Shown one piece after another: positions 10,879 through 21,547 of a stretch of 64,000 nt of DNA; within the stretch, counting starts at the first letter, position 1; each line of letters starts with the position of its first letter. The position numbers and the translations under genes are program-made. The stretch comes from Paraburkholderia dilworthii (GTDB taxonomy: Bacteria; Pseudomonadota; Gammaproteobacteria; Burkholderiales; Burkholderiaceae), in assembly GCF_000472525.1 (NCBI RefSeq), contig NZ_AWZT01000007.1, positions 148,148-212,147 of the forward strand, in the 5' to 3' direction. The notes beneath the pieces are model-generated. The model was not told the DNA's origin. It saw only the letters and a program-made list of their open reading frames with translations, and ran no database searches.

Positions 10879-11508
10879 TTAGCCACCCAGCGCATCCAGT
10901 TTGAACTGGATCAACTGGCGCGCCGAGCTGTCGCTCTTCGGCAGAGATTCGATCGCGAGCTTGTAGGCCGCACGCGCGTCGTCACGTTTGCCTTGAGCGG
11001 CCAGCAGATCGCCGCGGCCGTTGGCGACGACGCCCTTGAACGCGTCGGACTGCGGCTCGGCGAGCAGTGCGAGACCCTGGTCGTAAGCCTTTTCGTCGAG
11101 CAGCAGCGAAGCAAGGCGCAGCCGTGCGATCTGCTTGAACTCGTCGTCCTTCGCATGATCGATCGTCCATTGCAACTGGGCTTTCGCCGCTGCTTCGTCG
11201 CCTGCGGCGTAGAGCGCCTTGGCGGCGCCAAGCGCGGTCATTTGCGCGTACGCCGTGCGGCTGAACTTGTCTTCCATGTCGGCGGCGACGCGCGTGATCT
11301 TCGCCTTGTCGCCCGATGCCACGGCCTGCTGCACCTGGTCGTACAGCACAGCGGCTTCCGCCGCCTGGCGCCGCTGCCAGAAATTCCAGCCGTTCCAGCC
11401 GGCTGCGGCGACCAGCACCACCAGCACGATCCACGTGGTTGCATTACCCCACTGCGCCCACCAAGCCTTCAGACCTTCAATCGATTCTTGTTCGTCGTGG
11501 TAACTCAT
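10879..11508 (-). CDS. YfgM family tetratricopeptide membrane protein
   Basis: A 209-residue protein with a short acidic cytoplasmic N-terminus (MSYHDEQESIEGLKAWW), one membrane segment at about 24-45, and a periplasmic helical TPR-like region rich in Ala. In E. coli YfgM associates with the Sec translocon and the periplasmic chaperone PpiD, and is encoded between hisS and bamB exactly as here. Function in this organism is inferred from family and position. Confidence 0.93.
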   Translation of the reverse strand: MSYHDEQESIEGLKAWWAQWGNATTWIVLVVLVAAAGWNGWNFWQRRQAAEAAVLYDQVQQAVASGDKAKITRVAADMEDKFSRTAYAQMTALGAAKALYAAGDEAAAKAQLQWTIDHAKDDEFKQIARLRLASLLLDEKAYDQGLALLAEPQSDAFKGVVANGRGDLLAAQGKRDDARAAYKLAIESLPKSDSSARQLIQFKLDALGG

Positions 11509-11586
11509 TGCCCGGCGATTTCCTCTTTCTTGCTACGTGTGCGTGTCGAGTCCGATCGGGAACCAACCGGCTCGACGACATCGCGA

Positions 11587-12927
11587 TCAGTCTTCGCCGT
11601 CTTCGGCGGTTGCAACCATCGCATTGATTAGAAATTCGGTCAAGTCTTCGGCGGGCACGTTATGTTGCTCGTTTTTACCGCCGTTAGCATGCGTATCTCG
11701 CAGCGGTTTGACCCCGACCGTGCCGTTGGCGATCTCATCTTCGCCGAGCACCACCGCGAACGCGGCGCCGCTTGCGTCGGCGCGCTTCATTTGTGATTTG
11801 AAGCTCGCGGATTGACCGTCGGCGCTGCAATGCAGGATCACGTCGAGACCCGTGTCGCGCAGCCGCTCGGCAATGATGAAGGCTTGCTCGCGGGCCGCGT
11901 CGCCTTGATGCACTACGTACACATCGCAGCCTTCATCTTCCGGCACGAGTTGATCTTCCTTCAGCAACTCGAGAATCCGCTCGATGCCCATCGCCCAGCC
12001 GCAAGCCGCAGTGGGCTTGCCGCCGAGCTGTTCGATCAGCGGATCATAACGGCCGCCCGCCGCGACGGTGCCCTGCGCGCCGAGCTTGTCCGTCACCCAT
12101 TCGAACACGGTCAGATTGTAATAATCGAGACCGCGCACGAGACGCGGATTGATCCTGAACGGAATGTTGTTCGCCTTCAGAATGCGTTGCAAACCTTCGA
12201 AGTGCGCGCGCGATTCCTCGCCGAGAAAGTCGATCAGTTTCGGCGCATTCTGCGCGACGTCCTGCAACGCAGGATTCTTCGTATCGAGCACGCGCAGCGG
12301 GTTCGTGTGGAGGCGCCGCTTCGCATCTTCGTCCAGCACCTCCATGTGCTTTTCGAGGTATGCGATGAGTTCGACGCGATGCGCCGCGCGTTCTTCCGCG
12401 AGGCCGAGCGAATTGATTTCAAGCTTGATGCCCGTCAAGCCCAGGTCGTCCCACAGGCGCTGGCAGATCATGATGATTTCAGCGTCGGCGTCCGGACCGG
12501 CAAAGCCCAACGCTTCCACGCCCACCTGATGGAACTGGCGATAACGGCCACGCTGCGGACGCTCGTGCCGGAACATGGGGCCGATGTACCACAGGCGCTT
12601 CGGGCCGTCGTACAGCATGTTGTGCTCGATCGCCGCACGCACCACCGCTGCCGTGTTTTCCGGGCGCATGGTCAGATTTTCACCGTTCAACGCGTCGGTG
12701 AAGCTGTACATCTCTTTCTCGACAATGTCGGTGACTTCGCCGATACCGCGTGTGAAGAGCTGCGTATGTTCGACGATCGGTGTACGAATATTCTGGTATC
12801 CGTACGAACGCAGCATCGACTTGACGGTAGTTTCGAAAAACTCCCACAACCCGGCGTCCTGCGGAAGGATGTCATTCATGCCCTTCACGCCGGACAGCTT
12901 TTCGAGCTTTTTCTTCTGTTCAGTCAT
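11587..12927 (-). CDS. hisS: Histidine--tRNA ligase
   Basis: Class II synthetase that charges tRNA-His. The 446-residue protein shows the N-terminal core ([10 protein letters not shown], motif 1), motif 2 ([17 protein letters not shown]), the histidine-specific [13 protein letters not shown] loop, AAGGRYD, motif 3 with GWAMGIERI, and an anticodon-binding C-terminal domain. Its inactive relative HisZ is encoded at 2.1-3.3 kb. It sits 20 bp downstream of ispG and 78 bp upstream of yfgM. Confidence 0.98.
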   Translation of the reverse strand: MTEQKKKLEKLSGVKGMNDILPQDAGLWEFFETTVKSMLRSYGYQNIRTPIVEHTQLFTRGIGEVTDIVEKEMYSFTDALNGENLTMRPENTAAVVRAAIEHNMLYDGPKRLWYIGPMFRHERPQRGRYRQFHQVGVEALGFAGPDADAEIIMICQRLWDDLGLTGIKLEINSLGLAEERAAHRVELIAYLEKHMEVLDEDAKRRLHTNPLRVLDTKNPALQDVAQNAPKLIDFLGEESRAHFEGLQRILKANNIPFRINPRLVRGLDYYNLTVFEWVTDKLGAQGTVAAGGRYDPLIEQLGGKPTAACGWAMGIERILELLKEDQLVPEDEGCDVYVVHQGDAAREQAFIIAERLRDTGLDVILHCSADGQSASFKSQMKRADASGAAFAVVLGEDEIANGTVGVKPLRDTHANGGKNEQHNVPAEDLTEFLINAMVATAEDGED

Positions 12928-12947
12928 CTGTCTTCGATAGCCGATGT

Positions 12948-14252
12948 TTAGTTGAGTGCCTCGGCGCGGCCGTAGCGGCGCTCGACGTAGTCACTCACGA
13001 TTTGCTGGAATTCCTGCGCAATGTTCTCGCCGCGCAGCGTCTTCACCTTCTCGCCGTCGATGAACACCGGCGCGGCCGGATTCTCGCCCGAGCCCGGCAA
13101 ACTGATGCCGATGTTCGCCTGCTTCGACTCGCCGGGACCGTTGACAATGCAGCCCATCACCGCGACGTGCATCTTCTCGACGCCCGGATACTGATCGCGC
13201 CACACCGGCATCTGCGTGCGCAGATACGTCTGAATTTGCGATGCAAGTTCCTGGAACAGCGTGCTGGTTGTGCGGCCGCAGCCGGGACACGCGATCACCA
13301 TCGGCGTGAACGAGCGCAGGCCCATCGTCTGCAGAATTTCCTGGCCGACGATCACTTCGCCAGTACGCGATGCGCCCGGCTCCGGCGTGAGCGAAATACG
13401 GATCGTGTCGCCGATGCCCTGCTGAAGCAACACCGACAACGCCGCCGTCGACGCGACGATGCCCTTCGATCCCATGCCCGCTTCCGTCAAGCCGAGATGC
13501 AGCGCGAACTCGCAACGGCGCGCAAGTTCGCGGTACACGGCGATCAAGTCCTGCACGCCGCTCACCTTGCACGACAGAATGATCTTGTTGCGCGCGAGAC
13601 CGAGTTCGACCGCGCGCTCTGCCGAGCCGATCGCCGACTGGATCAGCGCTTCGTACATGACGCTTTGCGCTTCCCACGGCGTCGCGCGCGCAGCGTTTTC
13701 GTCCATCATTTTTGCGAGCAGGTCCTGGTCCAGACTGCCCCAGTTCACGCCGATGCGCACCGGCTTGTCGTACTTCACCGCCGCTTCGATCATCTGCGCG
13801 AACTGGGTGTCGCGCTTCGCGCCGTGGCCGACGTTGCCCGGATTGATCCGGTACTTCGACAGCGCTTCCGCGCACGCCGGGTAATCGCGCAGCAGCAGGT
13901 GGCCGTTGTAATGGAAATCGCCGACCAGCGGCACCGACACGCCCATGCGGTCGAGTTGCTCGCGCACCGCCGGCACCGCCGCGGCCGCCTCCGGCGTGTT
14001 CACCGTGATGCGCACCAGTTCGGAGCCGGCTTGCGCCAGTTCCTTGATCTGGATAGCCGTGCCGATGGCGTCGGCGGTGTCCGTGTTGGTCATCGACTGG
14101 ACGCGCACGGGCGCGTCGCCCCCGATGGTGACGAGCTGGCCACCCCAGCGGACGTCGACCGCATGCGACCTGCGCCGCGCAGCCTGGCCGCCGAACACCG
14201 GCTCGTTAGACACGATCTTGCTACTGGATTGGGATTGAGCTTCGGATTGCAT
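12948..14252 (-). CDS. ispG: 4-hydroxy-3-methylbut-2-enyl-diphosphate synthase (GcpE)
   Basis: Iron-sulfur enzyme of the MEP pathway that reductively converts MEcPP to HMBPP for isoprenoid synthesis. The 434-residue product has the TIM-barrel part ([23 protein letters not shown]) and the C-terminal 4Fe-4S ligands in [12 protein letters not shown] and CIVNGPGES. It is longer than the E. coli enzyme (about 372), as usual in betaproteobacteria, which carry an insertion. The start MQSEAQ at 14252 follows the family; an upstream ATG at 14264 adds four residues. Confidence 0.97.
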   Translation of the reverse strand: MQSEAQSQSSSKIVSNEPVFGGQAARRRSHAVDVRWGGQLVTIGGDAPVRVQSMTNTDTADAIGTAIQIKELAQAGSELVRITVNTPEAAAAVPAVREQLDRMGVSVPLVGDFHYNGHLLLRDYPACAEALSKYRINPGNVGHGAKRDTQFAQMIEAAVKYDKPVRIGVNWGSLDQDLLAKMMDENAARATPWEAQSVMYEALIQSAIGSAERAVELGLARNKIILSCKVSGVQDLIAVYRELARRCEFALHLGLTEAGMGSKGIVASTAALSVLLQQGIGDTIRISLTPEPGASRTGEVIVGQEILQTMGLRSFTPMVIACPGCGRTTSTLFQELASQIQTYLRTQMPVWRDQYPGVEKMHVAVMGCIVNGPGESKQANIGISLPGSGENPAAPVFIDGEKVKTLRGENIAQEFQQIVSDYVERRYGRAEALN

Positions 14253-14347
14253 CGAAAAACCCATTTACGCCGCACGCGCCACAAAAATGCAGCGCCTCAA
14301 TTGAAAACGCGCCACGGTCCGGTTGGCCGCGGCGCACACCGTGTGTA

Positions 14348-15424
14348 TCAAGGCAGCGCGAAGCGCGCCACGTTGCCTTTCGTCGCCGCATACTTCGACG
14401 GATCGACCGGCTGACCGTTGAGCGTGATCGACTCAAGACCGGCCTTGTTGCCTACCGTGACCTTGAAAGGCGCCTCGCCCGTCACTTCCTTCGTATCGCC
14501 CGCATGCACGAGGCCGGAGAACACTTCCTTGCCGTCCTTGCCGCGCACGCTGAACCAGCTATCCTGAGCCACGCGCAGCGCAATGATTGCCGAACCGGCA
14601 ACCGGCGCCGCTGCTGCCGCCGATGCGCCGGCGACCACCGCCGGAGCGTTCGCGCCTCGCGCCGCGGTGACGGGCGGCGCGGAAGCCGGCGCAGTGCCAG
14701 CCGCGAGCGGCACGGGCATCGGCGTAGCCGATGCGGCACTCTGCGTTCCAGCCTGCGTTTCGGGCTCGGACGCGGCTTCTTGCGCAATAACCTCGGAGCC
14801 TGCCGCCGAACCTTGCGCAACGGCGCCCGATACGCCGGTAGCGCCACCGGATCCGCCATTCGCGCTCGCTTTCAAACGCGCGAGCCATGCCGTCGATTCC
14901 CCGCCATTGGTGTGCCACATAGCGAGCGCGATCACCGCGACGATCACCGCCGCCACGCCCCATAACCACGAGCGGCTTTTTTGCGCACCGCCGCCGAGCG
15001 ACAACGACACGCGGCCGCGCGGCAAGTCCTTGCCCGAAGATGCCGGCATCGACAGATCCGGTGCCGGCACGCCTTTCTCACGACGCAAGGCCTGTGTAAA
15101 CGGCGCGGGATCGGCGCCGAGCATCTTCGCATAGCTGCGCACGACGCCAAGCGCAAAGGTCGTGTCCGGCAAATGGCTAATGTCGCCCGATTCGAGCCCA
15201 CGCAACTTGGCGGGCGCTACTTTGAGCCGGGCCGATACGTCTTCGATTGACCAGCCCTTCGATTCGCGCAGTTGGGTCAGGCGCGCGCCAACCGCCGCAA
15301 GCGACTCGAGGCCCGACTGCGCAACGGGCTGTACCGCAGGCTGCACCGCCGCCCGCGTGACAGATGCCGGGTGGCCTTCGTTCGTGTCTGTGTCCTGCGG
15401 CTGCGGGTGCTGCGGCTCACTCAT
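14348..15424 (-). CDS. rodZ: RodZ-like helix-turn-helix membrane protein
   Basis: Cell-shape protein that links MreB to the membrane. The 358-residue product has an Xre-type helix-turn-helix at about 45-105 (LRESKGWSIEDVSARLKVA), one membrane segment at about 153-170, a long Ala/Pro/Ser/Thr-rich linker, and a C-terminal DUF4115 beta domain (about 275-355, with SWFSVRGKDGKEVFSG). It lies between rlmN and ispG, the standard rodZ position. The DNA-binding-like fold in RodZ is used for MreB contact, not clearly for DNA. Confidence 0.93.
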   Translation of the reverse strand: MSEPQHPQPQDTDTNEGHPASVTRAAVQPAVQPVAQSGLESLAAVGARLTQLRESKGWSIEDVSARLKVAPAKLRGLESGDISHLPDTTFALGVVRSYAKMLGADPAPFTQALRREKGVPAPDLSMPASSGKDLPRGRVSLSLGGGAQKSRSWLWGVAAVIVAVIALAMWHTNGGESTAWLARLKASANGGSGGATGVSGAVAQGSAAGSEVIAQEAASEPETQAGTQSAASATPMPVPLAAGTAPASAPPVTAARGANAPAVVAGASAAAAAPVAGSAIIALRVAQDSWFSVRGKDGKEVFSGLVHAGDTKEVTGEAPFKVTVGNKAGLESITLNGQPVDPSKYAATKGNVARFALP

Positions 15425-15639
15425 CCCAAATCCTTTCGCGTCGATTCTTTTTCACTTGTGCAACCGGACGGGTCCAAACCTCATGTCCGAATCGCAGACC
15501 GTTTATAACAAAATGCGCGGCCTCTTGTGCCGCTTCCGATCGATTCTGCAAACTTTCTTTTCAATCGCCGGGTTGCGAAGCGCTTTTGAGCATTTTCCGG
15601 CGTCTTGCGCCGAATACCCGCACGCGCCGCCCTCCCGAC

Positions 15640-16791
15640 CTACACGGCGCGAACCTCGATGACCTTCGCTGCCTTCCCGGTGCGCTCAGCAAGGCGCGTG
15701 CGGTCTTTCACCGCACCGGCCAACTGACCGCAGGCAGCGTCGATATCATCGCCGCGTGTTTTGCGCACTGTAGTGACGACGCCCGCGTCCATCAACACTT
15801 GTGCGAACCGCCTGATCTGCTCCTGCTTCGAGCGCACGAGGCCCGACTCGGGAAACGGATTGAACGGAATCAGATTGAACTTGCACGGGACGTCTCGTGT
15901 GAGCGCCAGCAGTTCGCGCGCTTGCGCTTCGCTGTCGTTCACGCCGTCGAGCATGCAATATTCGAACGTAATGAAATCGCGCGGCGCGACTTTCAAATAG
16001 CGCTGGCAGGCCGCCATCAATTCGCGCAGCGGGTACTTCTTGTTCAGCGGCACCAGCATGTCGCGCAGCGGATCGCTCGGCGCATGCAACGAAACGGCCA
16101 GTGCAACCGGCAGATCGGCGCCAAGCCGGTCCATCATGGGCACGACGCCCGAGGTCGACAACGTGACGCGCCGGCGCGACAAGCCATAAGCGTTGTCGTC
16201 GAGCATCAGGCGCATGGCGGGCACGACGGCATCGTAGTTCAGGAGCGGCTCGCCCATGCCCATCATCACAACGTTCGTGACAACGCGCTCACCCTTGCCG
16301 TCACCGCCCGTGGCACGGCCGCCAGCTACGCCGCGCGACGCGCGCAGCGCGAACTCGGCCATGCGCAGCTGGCCAATGATCTCGCCGGTTGTGAGATTGC
16401 GGGAGAAACCCTGCTTGCCGGTCGAACAGAAACGGCAGTTCACCGCGCATCCCGCTTGCGACGACACGCACAGCGTGCCACGCGTTTCCTCAGGGATGAA
16501 AACAGTTTCGACTGCGTTGCTGTTGCCGACGTCGATCAGCCACTTACGTGTGCCGTCGGTGGAAATATGGTCGCTGACGATGCCCGGCATCGAGATCGTA
16601 GCGCGGCCTTTGAGTTTTTCGCGCAAGGACTTCGCGAGATCGGTCATGCCGTCGAAGTCCGCAGCGTTGTACTGGTGAATCCAGCGCTGCAACTGCTTGG
16701 CGCGAAACGGCTTCTCGCCCAGGCTGTCGCAATAGGCGACGAGCCCTTGGGCGTCGAGGTCGAGAAGGTTGACGGTGGAACTGCTCGTCAT
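15640..16791 (-). CDS. rlmN: 23S rRNA (adenine2503-C2)/tRNA A37 methyltransferase RlmN
   Basis: Radical-SAM enzyme that methylates C2 of A2503 in 23S rRNA and A37 in some tRNAs. The 383-residue protein (ATG at 16791, AGGA six bases upstream) has the radical-SAM triad CAVNCRFC (cysteines about 115, 119, 122), the [10 protein letters not shown] and SxxPPxxDxLG-like segments, and a C-terminal catalytic cysteine in AACGQLAG. An in-frame ATG at 16806 is the alternative start. Order ndk-rlmN-rodZ-ispG-hisS is conserved in proteobacteria. The 215-bp gap to rodZ is featureless to me. Confidence 0.97.
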   Translation of the reverse strand: MTSSSTVNLLDLDAQGLVAYCDSLGEKPFRAKQLQRWIHQYNAADFDGMTDLAKSLREKLKGRATISMPGIVSDHISTDGTRKWLIDVGNSNAVETVFIPEETRGTLCVSSQAGCAVNCRFCSTGKQGFSRNLTTGEIIGQLRMAEFALRASRGVAGGRATGGDGKGERVVTNVVMMGMGEPLLNYDAVVPAMRLMLDDNAYGLSRRRVTLSTSGVVPMMDRLGADLPVALAVSLHAPSDPLRDMLVPLNKKYPLRELMAACQRYLKVAPRDFITFEYCMLDGVNDSEAQARELLALTRDVPCKFNLIPFNPFPESGLVRSKQEQIRRFAQVLMDAGVVTTVRKTRGDDIDAACGQLAGAVKDRTRLAERTGKAAKVIEVRAV

Positions 16792-16951
16792 ATCGAATCC
16801 TGCCATTTCAGTGCGAGACTGCGTTCATGCAACAAGCTGCATGAACGCAAAGCCATTCGCGCCCATCCCTGCTGCTCTTACCTTACTACTTTGCCCGGCG
16901 ATTCGTGTGACTGAACGAATCGGCTGCACCGACCGCCGGGGCAATCCAGCT

Positions 16952-17377
16952 TTAGCGCGAGTAGACGTTCACTTGCGGGAAGAAAAATGCAATTTCAACC
17001 GCAGCCGTTTCAGCGGCGTCCGAACCGTGCACCGCGTTTGCGTCGATGCTGTCGGCGAAGTCAGCGCGGATCGTGCCCTTTTCGGCCTTCTTCGGATCCG
17101 TCGCACCCATCAGGTCACGGTGCTTCAGGACGGCGTTTTCGCCTTCCAGCACCTGCACGACCACCGGACCCGAGATCATGAACTCGACCAGGTCCTTGAA
17201 GAACGGACGTGCGACGTGCACGGCGTAGAACTTTTCAGCGTCGGCGCGCGACAGATGGACCATGCGCGAAGCCACGATCTTCAGACCAGCGCTTTCGAAA
17301 CGGCTGTAGATCTGGCCGATCACGTTCTTGGCCACTGCGTCCGGCTTGATAATCGACAGGGTGCGTTCGATCGCCAT
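16952..17377 (-). CDS. ndk: Nucleoside diphosphate kinase
   Basis: Balances nucleoside triphosphate pools by transferring the gamma phosphate between nucleotides through a phospho-histidine. The 141-residue protein has the active-site NAVHGSD with His117 and the [12 protein letters not shown] start typical of the family. It is the first gene of the minus-strand run; a TACAAT box at 17424-17429 fits its promoter. Confidence 0.98.
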   Translation of the reverse strand: MAIERTLSIIKPDAVAKNVIGQIYSRFESAGLKIVASRMVHLSRADAEKFYAVHVARPFFKDLVEFMISGPVVVQVLEGENAVLKHRDLMGATDPKKAEKGTIRADFADSIDANAVHGSDAAETAAVEIAFFFPQVNVYSR

Positions 17378-17423
17378 AAAAACTCCAAAAAATTAAGAGG
17401 TTACAGATTCAAATGAATCCGCT

Positions 17424-17429
17424 ATTGTA
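17424..17429 (-). promoter_or_regulatory. Probable -10 box of ndk
   Basis: TACAAT on the minus strand, about 47 bp upstream of the ndk ATG, in an AT-richer stretch. A clear -35 is not seen. Placed well for an ndk promoter. Confidence 0.5.
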
Positions 17430-17454
17430 GCATGTTCCCGGGTATGATTGCGAT

Positions 17455-17640
17455 TGAACCCTTACAGCACTGAAAGACTCCAAGCAGGAGTTTCTGAATG
17501 CTGGTAGCGTAGGCCATGACATGCTTTCCAGACCTCCGAAGGCATTGAAACTCCTCGCCACCGCATCAATCTTAGGAACGGGTAGTCCGCAACGGGTAGC
17601 GAAGAGCCTCCGGCACCGCCCGCTGCGAGAGCGCTGGACA
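17455..17640. other. Structured intergenic element between ndk and yccA-like gene
   Basis: On the plus strand a strong hairpin spans about 17465-17502: CAGCA pairs with TGCTG, and after a small internal loop AGACTCC pairs with GGAGTTT around an AAGCA loop. Further on lie paired direct motifs AACGGGTAG at about 17577 and 17592 and a small CGCT/AGCG hairpin near 17630. A 75-codon open frame runs across it on the minus strand but starts inside the neighbouring ribosome site. I suspect a noncoding RNA or a 5' leader; the identity is unknown. Confidence 0.4.
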
Positions 17641-17687
17641 AACCGCTGATACCATCACGCAACACGCTTCTGACGTAAGGAGAGACC

Positions 17688-18386
17688 ATGAACGATCATC
17701 CGTATAGCTTTGGCCGCACTGGCGCAGTCAGCACGGTCGAAACGCGTAACCGCGTGCTACGAAACACCTACTGGCTGCTCGCGCTGTCCATGATTCCGAC
17801 AGTGCTCGGCGCATGGGTGGGCCTCGCCACCGGTTTCTCGCTGTTCGCCGCCACAAGTCCGGCCATGAGCATGCTGGCGTTCTTCGCGATCGCCTTCGGC
17901 TTCATGTTCGCCATCGAGAAAACAAAAGATAGTGCCGCCGGCGTGTTCGTGCTGCTCGGCTTCACGTTCTTCATGGGCCTGATGCTGTCGCGCATTCTGG
18001 GCTTCGTGCTGGGTTTCTCCAACGGCCCGTCGCTCATCATGCTCGCCTTCGGTGGCACCGGTGTGATCTTCGCCTCGATGGCAACCATCGCCACCGTCAG
18101 CAAGCGCGACTTTTCCGGTCTCGGCAAGTGGCTCTTCATGGGCGTGATCGTGCTGTTGCTGGCGTCGGTCGCGAACGTGTTCCTGCACTTGCCGGCGCTG
18201 ATGCTCACGGTTTCCGTCATGGCAATCGTGATCTTCTCCGCCTACATGCTGTTCGACGTCCAACGCGTCGTGAACGGCGGGGAGACGAACTACATCACGG
18301 CTGCGCTCGCGATTTATCTCGACCTGTACAACGTGTTCGTCAACCTGCTCGCGCTGCTCGGCATCTTCGGCGGCAACCGCAATTAA
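17688..18386 (+). CDS. Bax inhibitor-1/YccA family membrane protein
   Basis: A 232-residue polytopic inner-membrane protein with about seven hydrophobic segments, matching the BI-1/YccA/YbhL family; the end VNGGETNYITAALAIYLDLYNVFVNLLALLGIFGG is the conserved C-terminal block (given in part: YITAALAIYLDLYN). E. coli YccA interacts with FtsH; BI-1 members act as pH-sensitive calcium leak channels. ATG at 17688 is preceded by AAGGAGAG, a strong ribosome site. Transcribed away from ndk, ended by a shared terminator. Confidence 0.94.
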   Translation: MNDHPYSFGRTGAVSTVETRNRVLRNTYWLLALSMIPTVLGAWVGLATGFSLFAATSPAMSMLAFFAIAFGFMFAIEKTKDSAAGVFVLLGFTFFMGLMLSRILGFVLGFSNGPSLIMLAFGGTGVIFASMATIATVSKRDFSGLGKWLFMGVIVLLLASVANVFLHLPALMLTVSVMAIVIFSAYMLFDVQRVVNGGETNYITAALAIYLDLYNVFVNLLALLGIFGGNRN

Positions 18387-18439
18387 AGTCTGACGTTTCG
18401 ATCCAGAAAGGCGCGGCACCGCAAACGCTCGCCTTGCCG

Positions 18440-18474
18440 AAAAGCCCATAACGAGCAATCGTTATGGGCTTTTT
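18440..18474. terminator. Bidirectional terminator
   Basis: CCCATAACGA and TCGTTATGGG form a 10-bp stem with a 4-nt loop, flanked by AAAAG and CTTTTT. It lies between the converging YccA-family gene and the MBL hydrolase gene and can serve both. Confidence 0.93.
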
Positions 18475-18520
18475 CGTTACGCCGCCGCTTCTGACGACGA
18501 AGCAGCGAGCGCACGGAAAC

Positions 18521-19294
18521 TCACACGCTCAGCCAGGCAAAACCTTCGGCTTGGGAAGCCACCACCACCTCGGTCGGCGCCGCGCCCAGCACGCTAGCCA
18601 CGGCGGCCTGCGCGAGCTCCGGCAAGTTGTTCTGCTGACTCAAATGCGCGGCAACCAGATGGCGCAGACGCGAGCGATCGAGCGAGGCCAGAATGTCGGC
18701 CGCCGCGTCGTTGTTCAAATGCCCATGATTGCCACCGATGCGCGCCTTCAGCGATTGCGGATAGCGGCTACCGGCCAGCATCCGCACATCGTGGTTGCAT
18801 TCGAGTACGAGCGCGTCGCAACCGCTCAAGACGGCGCTGATATGCGGCGTGGACGTGCCGACATCCGTCAAGACGCCAAGGCGGCTCGCGCCATTTGAGA
18901 ACAGGTATTGCAACGGCTCGCGGGCGTCGTGAGGGACCGTGTACGGAAGGACGCTCAGGTCGCCGATCGCCACCGCCTCGTCGCCCCACAGCACGTGCAG
19001 ATCGACGTCGGCTTCATCGGCGCCTACCGCGCGGGCGGTCCCCCAGCTCATATAGAGCGGAATCGACCATTTGCGCGCCAGCGTCAGGGCGCTGCCAATA
19101 TGGTCGCTGTGTTCGTGAGTGATTACGATAGCATCGAGACCGTCGGCGCTCGCGCCGAGCCGCATCAAACGCCGCTCGACTTCCTTGGCCGAAAAGCCGC
19201 AGTCGAGCAGCACGCGCGTGGTGGTCGCGCCGCTTTGCGCTTCCACCAGCAATGCATTGCCTTCGCTGCCACTGCCAAGACTTGCGAACCGCAC
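18521..19294 (-). CDS. MBL-fold metallohydrolase (YycJ/WalJ-like)
   Basis: A 257-residue metallo-beta-lactamase-fold protein with the THEHSDH metal motif (His60, His62, Asp64, His65), an N-terminal FASLGSGSEGNA strand, and later SxNHDVRML and GNHGHLNN histidine segments. It resembles the YycJ/WalJ group of cytoplasmic hydrolases, some linked to DNA or cell-wall control in Gram-positives; the substrate here is unknown. A GTG start at 19294 sits 6 bp after the bamC stop, so translation is probably coupled. Confidence 0.9.
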   Translation of the reverse strand: MRFASLGSGSEGNALLVEAQSGATTTRVLLDCGFSAKEVERRLMRLGASADGLDAIVITHEHSDHIGSALTLARKWSIPLYMSWGTARAVGADEADVDLHVLWGDEAVAIGDLSVLPYTVPHDAREPLQYLFSNGASRLGVLTDVGTSTPHISAVLSGCDALVLECNHDVRMLAGSRYPQSLKARIGGNHGHLNNDAAADILASLDRSRLRHLVAAHLSQQNNLPELAQAAVASVLGAAPTEVVVASQAEGFAWLSV

Positions 19295-19300
19295 GGCCCG

Positions 19301-20440
19301 TTAGTTCAGTTGGGCGTGCAAGAGCGTCACGATGCGCTGGGCGTCGGACGAATTGTCGATTTGCCCATTCGCGTCGAGCACCGCGACTTGCGTCACCGTG
19401 TCACCCTTCGGGCGCACGTTGACGAGGAACTCCTGTCCCGGCTTCTTCGCCGAATTGCCGCTGTAGAACAGCTTGCCGAGGAGCCCTTCTTTCTTCAGTT
19501 CCTGCATTGAATCGGCGTAGCGCACGTAGTAGATGCCCTTCGCACGATCGCGGTTGTCGACGGTGAAGTTGGTGCGATCGAGCGCAAGGCCGACGCGCAG
19601 CCATGCACGGTCGAACGATTCCTGCAGATCGAGCGTCGATGTGCCCGCGCTCTTGTCGAGCGTAGCCGGTGCCGCGGCCGTGCGCGCTTCCGTCAACAGT
19701 TGCTTCGACTGCTTTTCGGTCAGGCCGAATTTCTGCATCAGCTTCGTGAGGAACAGCGCTTCGAGCGCCGGATCGCGCGGACGCTCTTCCCAGCGCGACG
19801 ATGTCTTGTCCTGCCCCGTCAGCACTTCTTCCATTGCACTGTGCGTGACGGAAATATCGGTGGTGTCCGACGGGCCGCGCGATACGAGCGTGCGGAAACT
19901 GTCCCGCGTGCCCGACGAATAAGCGAAGTCAATTACCTTGCCAACCGTACGGCGGAACCAGTCGTCCGGAATATTGGCGCGGTTTTCGGCCCAGTCGGTC
20001 ACCATGATGCCGGTAGCCGGCGCGTCGGTCTTCAGCGCGAAGCCGTTTTCCTGCCAGAACTCCTGCAACTGCGGCCACAGCTGTTCCGGCGAACGGCCAT
20101 CTACGACCAGCCAGCGGCGGTCACCGTCGCGCTCGATGTGCATGCCGTACGGGTCCTGCGCACTCGGCTGGCCTTCCGTGGAATTGCCGGCCGCCGTGAC
20201 CGCGCGCTGCGTCGCGCCGCCCAGCGCCAGATTGGCGGGCGGCGCGACGTAGCGCTGATCGGTCGGCGTGGTCGTCAGATCGCCGGGCACCGCGAGCGGC
20301 GGCGCACTGCCCGCGCCCTTGTAGTTCACGCGATCTGAAGCAAACCAGTCGTTCAGGGTGTCACAGCCGGCGAGCGTCACCAGAGCAAGCGTCAGCGCCG
20401 CCATGCGGGTTGCGTGGAGGGAAAGTGCGGAACGTTTCAT
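19301..20440 (-). CDS. bamC: Outer membrane protein assembly factor BamC
   Basis: Lipoprotein subunit of the BAM complex. The ATG at 20440, preceded by GAAGGA, gives 379 residues with a lipoprotein signal ending LAGC (Cys26) and the unstructured N-terminal segment followed by two helix-grip domains (LEGLVVDGRSPEQLWPQLQEFW-like region; RAWLRVGLALDRTNF). The frame is open 185 codons further upstream, but that stretch overlaps dapA and is not protein-like. The order dapA-bamC is the same as in E. coli. Confidence 0.94.
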   Translation of the reverse strand: MKRSALSLHATRMAALTLALVTLAGCDTLNDWFASDRVNYKGAGSAPPLAVPGDLTTTPTDQRYVAPPANLALGGATQRAVTAAGNSTEGQPSAQDPYGMHIERDGDRRWLVVDGRSPEQLWPQLQEFWQENGFALKTDAPATGIMVTDWAENRANIPDDWFRRTVGKVIDFAYSSGTRDSFRTLVSRGPSDTTDISVTHSAMEEVLTGQDKTSSRWEERPRDPALEALFLTKLMQKFGLTEKQSKQLLTEARTAAAPATLDKSAGTSTLDLQESFDRAWLRVGLALDRTNFTVDNRDRAKGIYYVRYADSMQELKKEGLLGKLFYSGNSAKKPGQEFLVNVRPKGDTVTQVAVLDANGQIDNSSDAQRIVTLLHAQLN

Positions 20441-20565
20441 GAGGTCCTTCGTGATGCTGGAACGCGGTGCCTGGTTCTGAGTGGCGGGAACGTGGGCTGG
20501 ATCGACGTCGGTTAAGGGAATGCCGGTGGGCTGAGTGAGCGCTGGCGGATACGCGGATGAACCGC

Positions 20566-21504
<939 letters not shown>

Positions 21505-21547
21505 GAAACGCCATGAATTTGATCAGGTAAACCGCGATTGTAGCGGA

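Noticed and set aside
13002..14414. 470-codon plus-strand frame opposite ispG
   Set aside because: Arg/His/Ala-rich composition of an antisense shadow in high-GC DNA; the minus strand encodes a clear IspG.
17455..17640. 6S RNA, 4.5S RNA, RNase P RNA or tmRNA in the ndk gap
   Set aside because: None of the sequence hallmarks of these RNAs that I know is present.
17462..17689. 75-codon minus-strand frame in the ndk gap
   Set aside because: Its start lies over the ribosome site of the plus-strand gene and no ribosome site of its own is seen; I prefer a noncoding structured element, though coding is not excluded.
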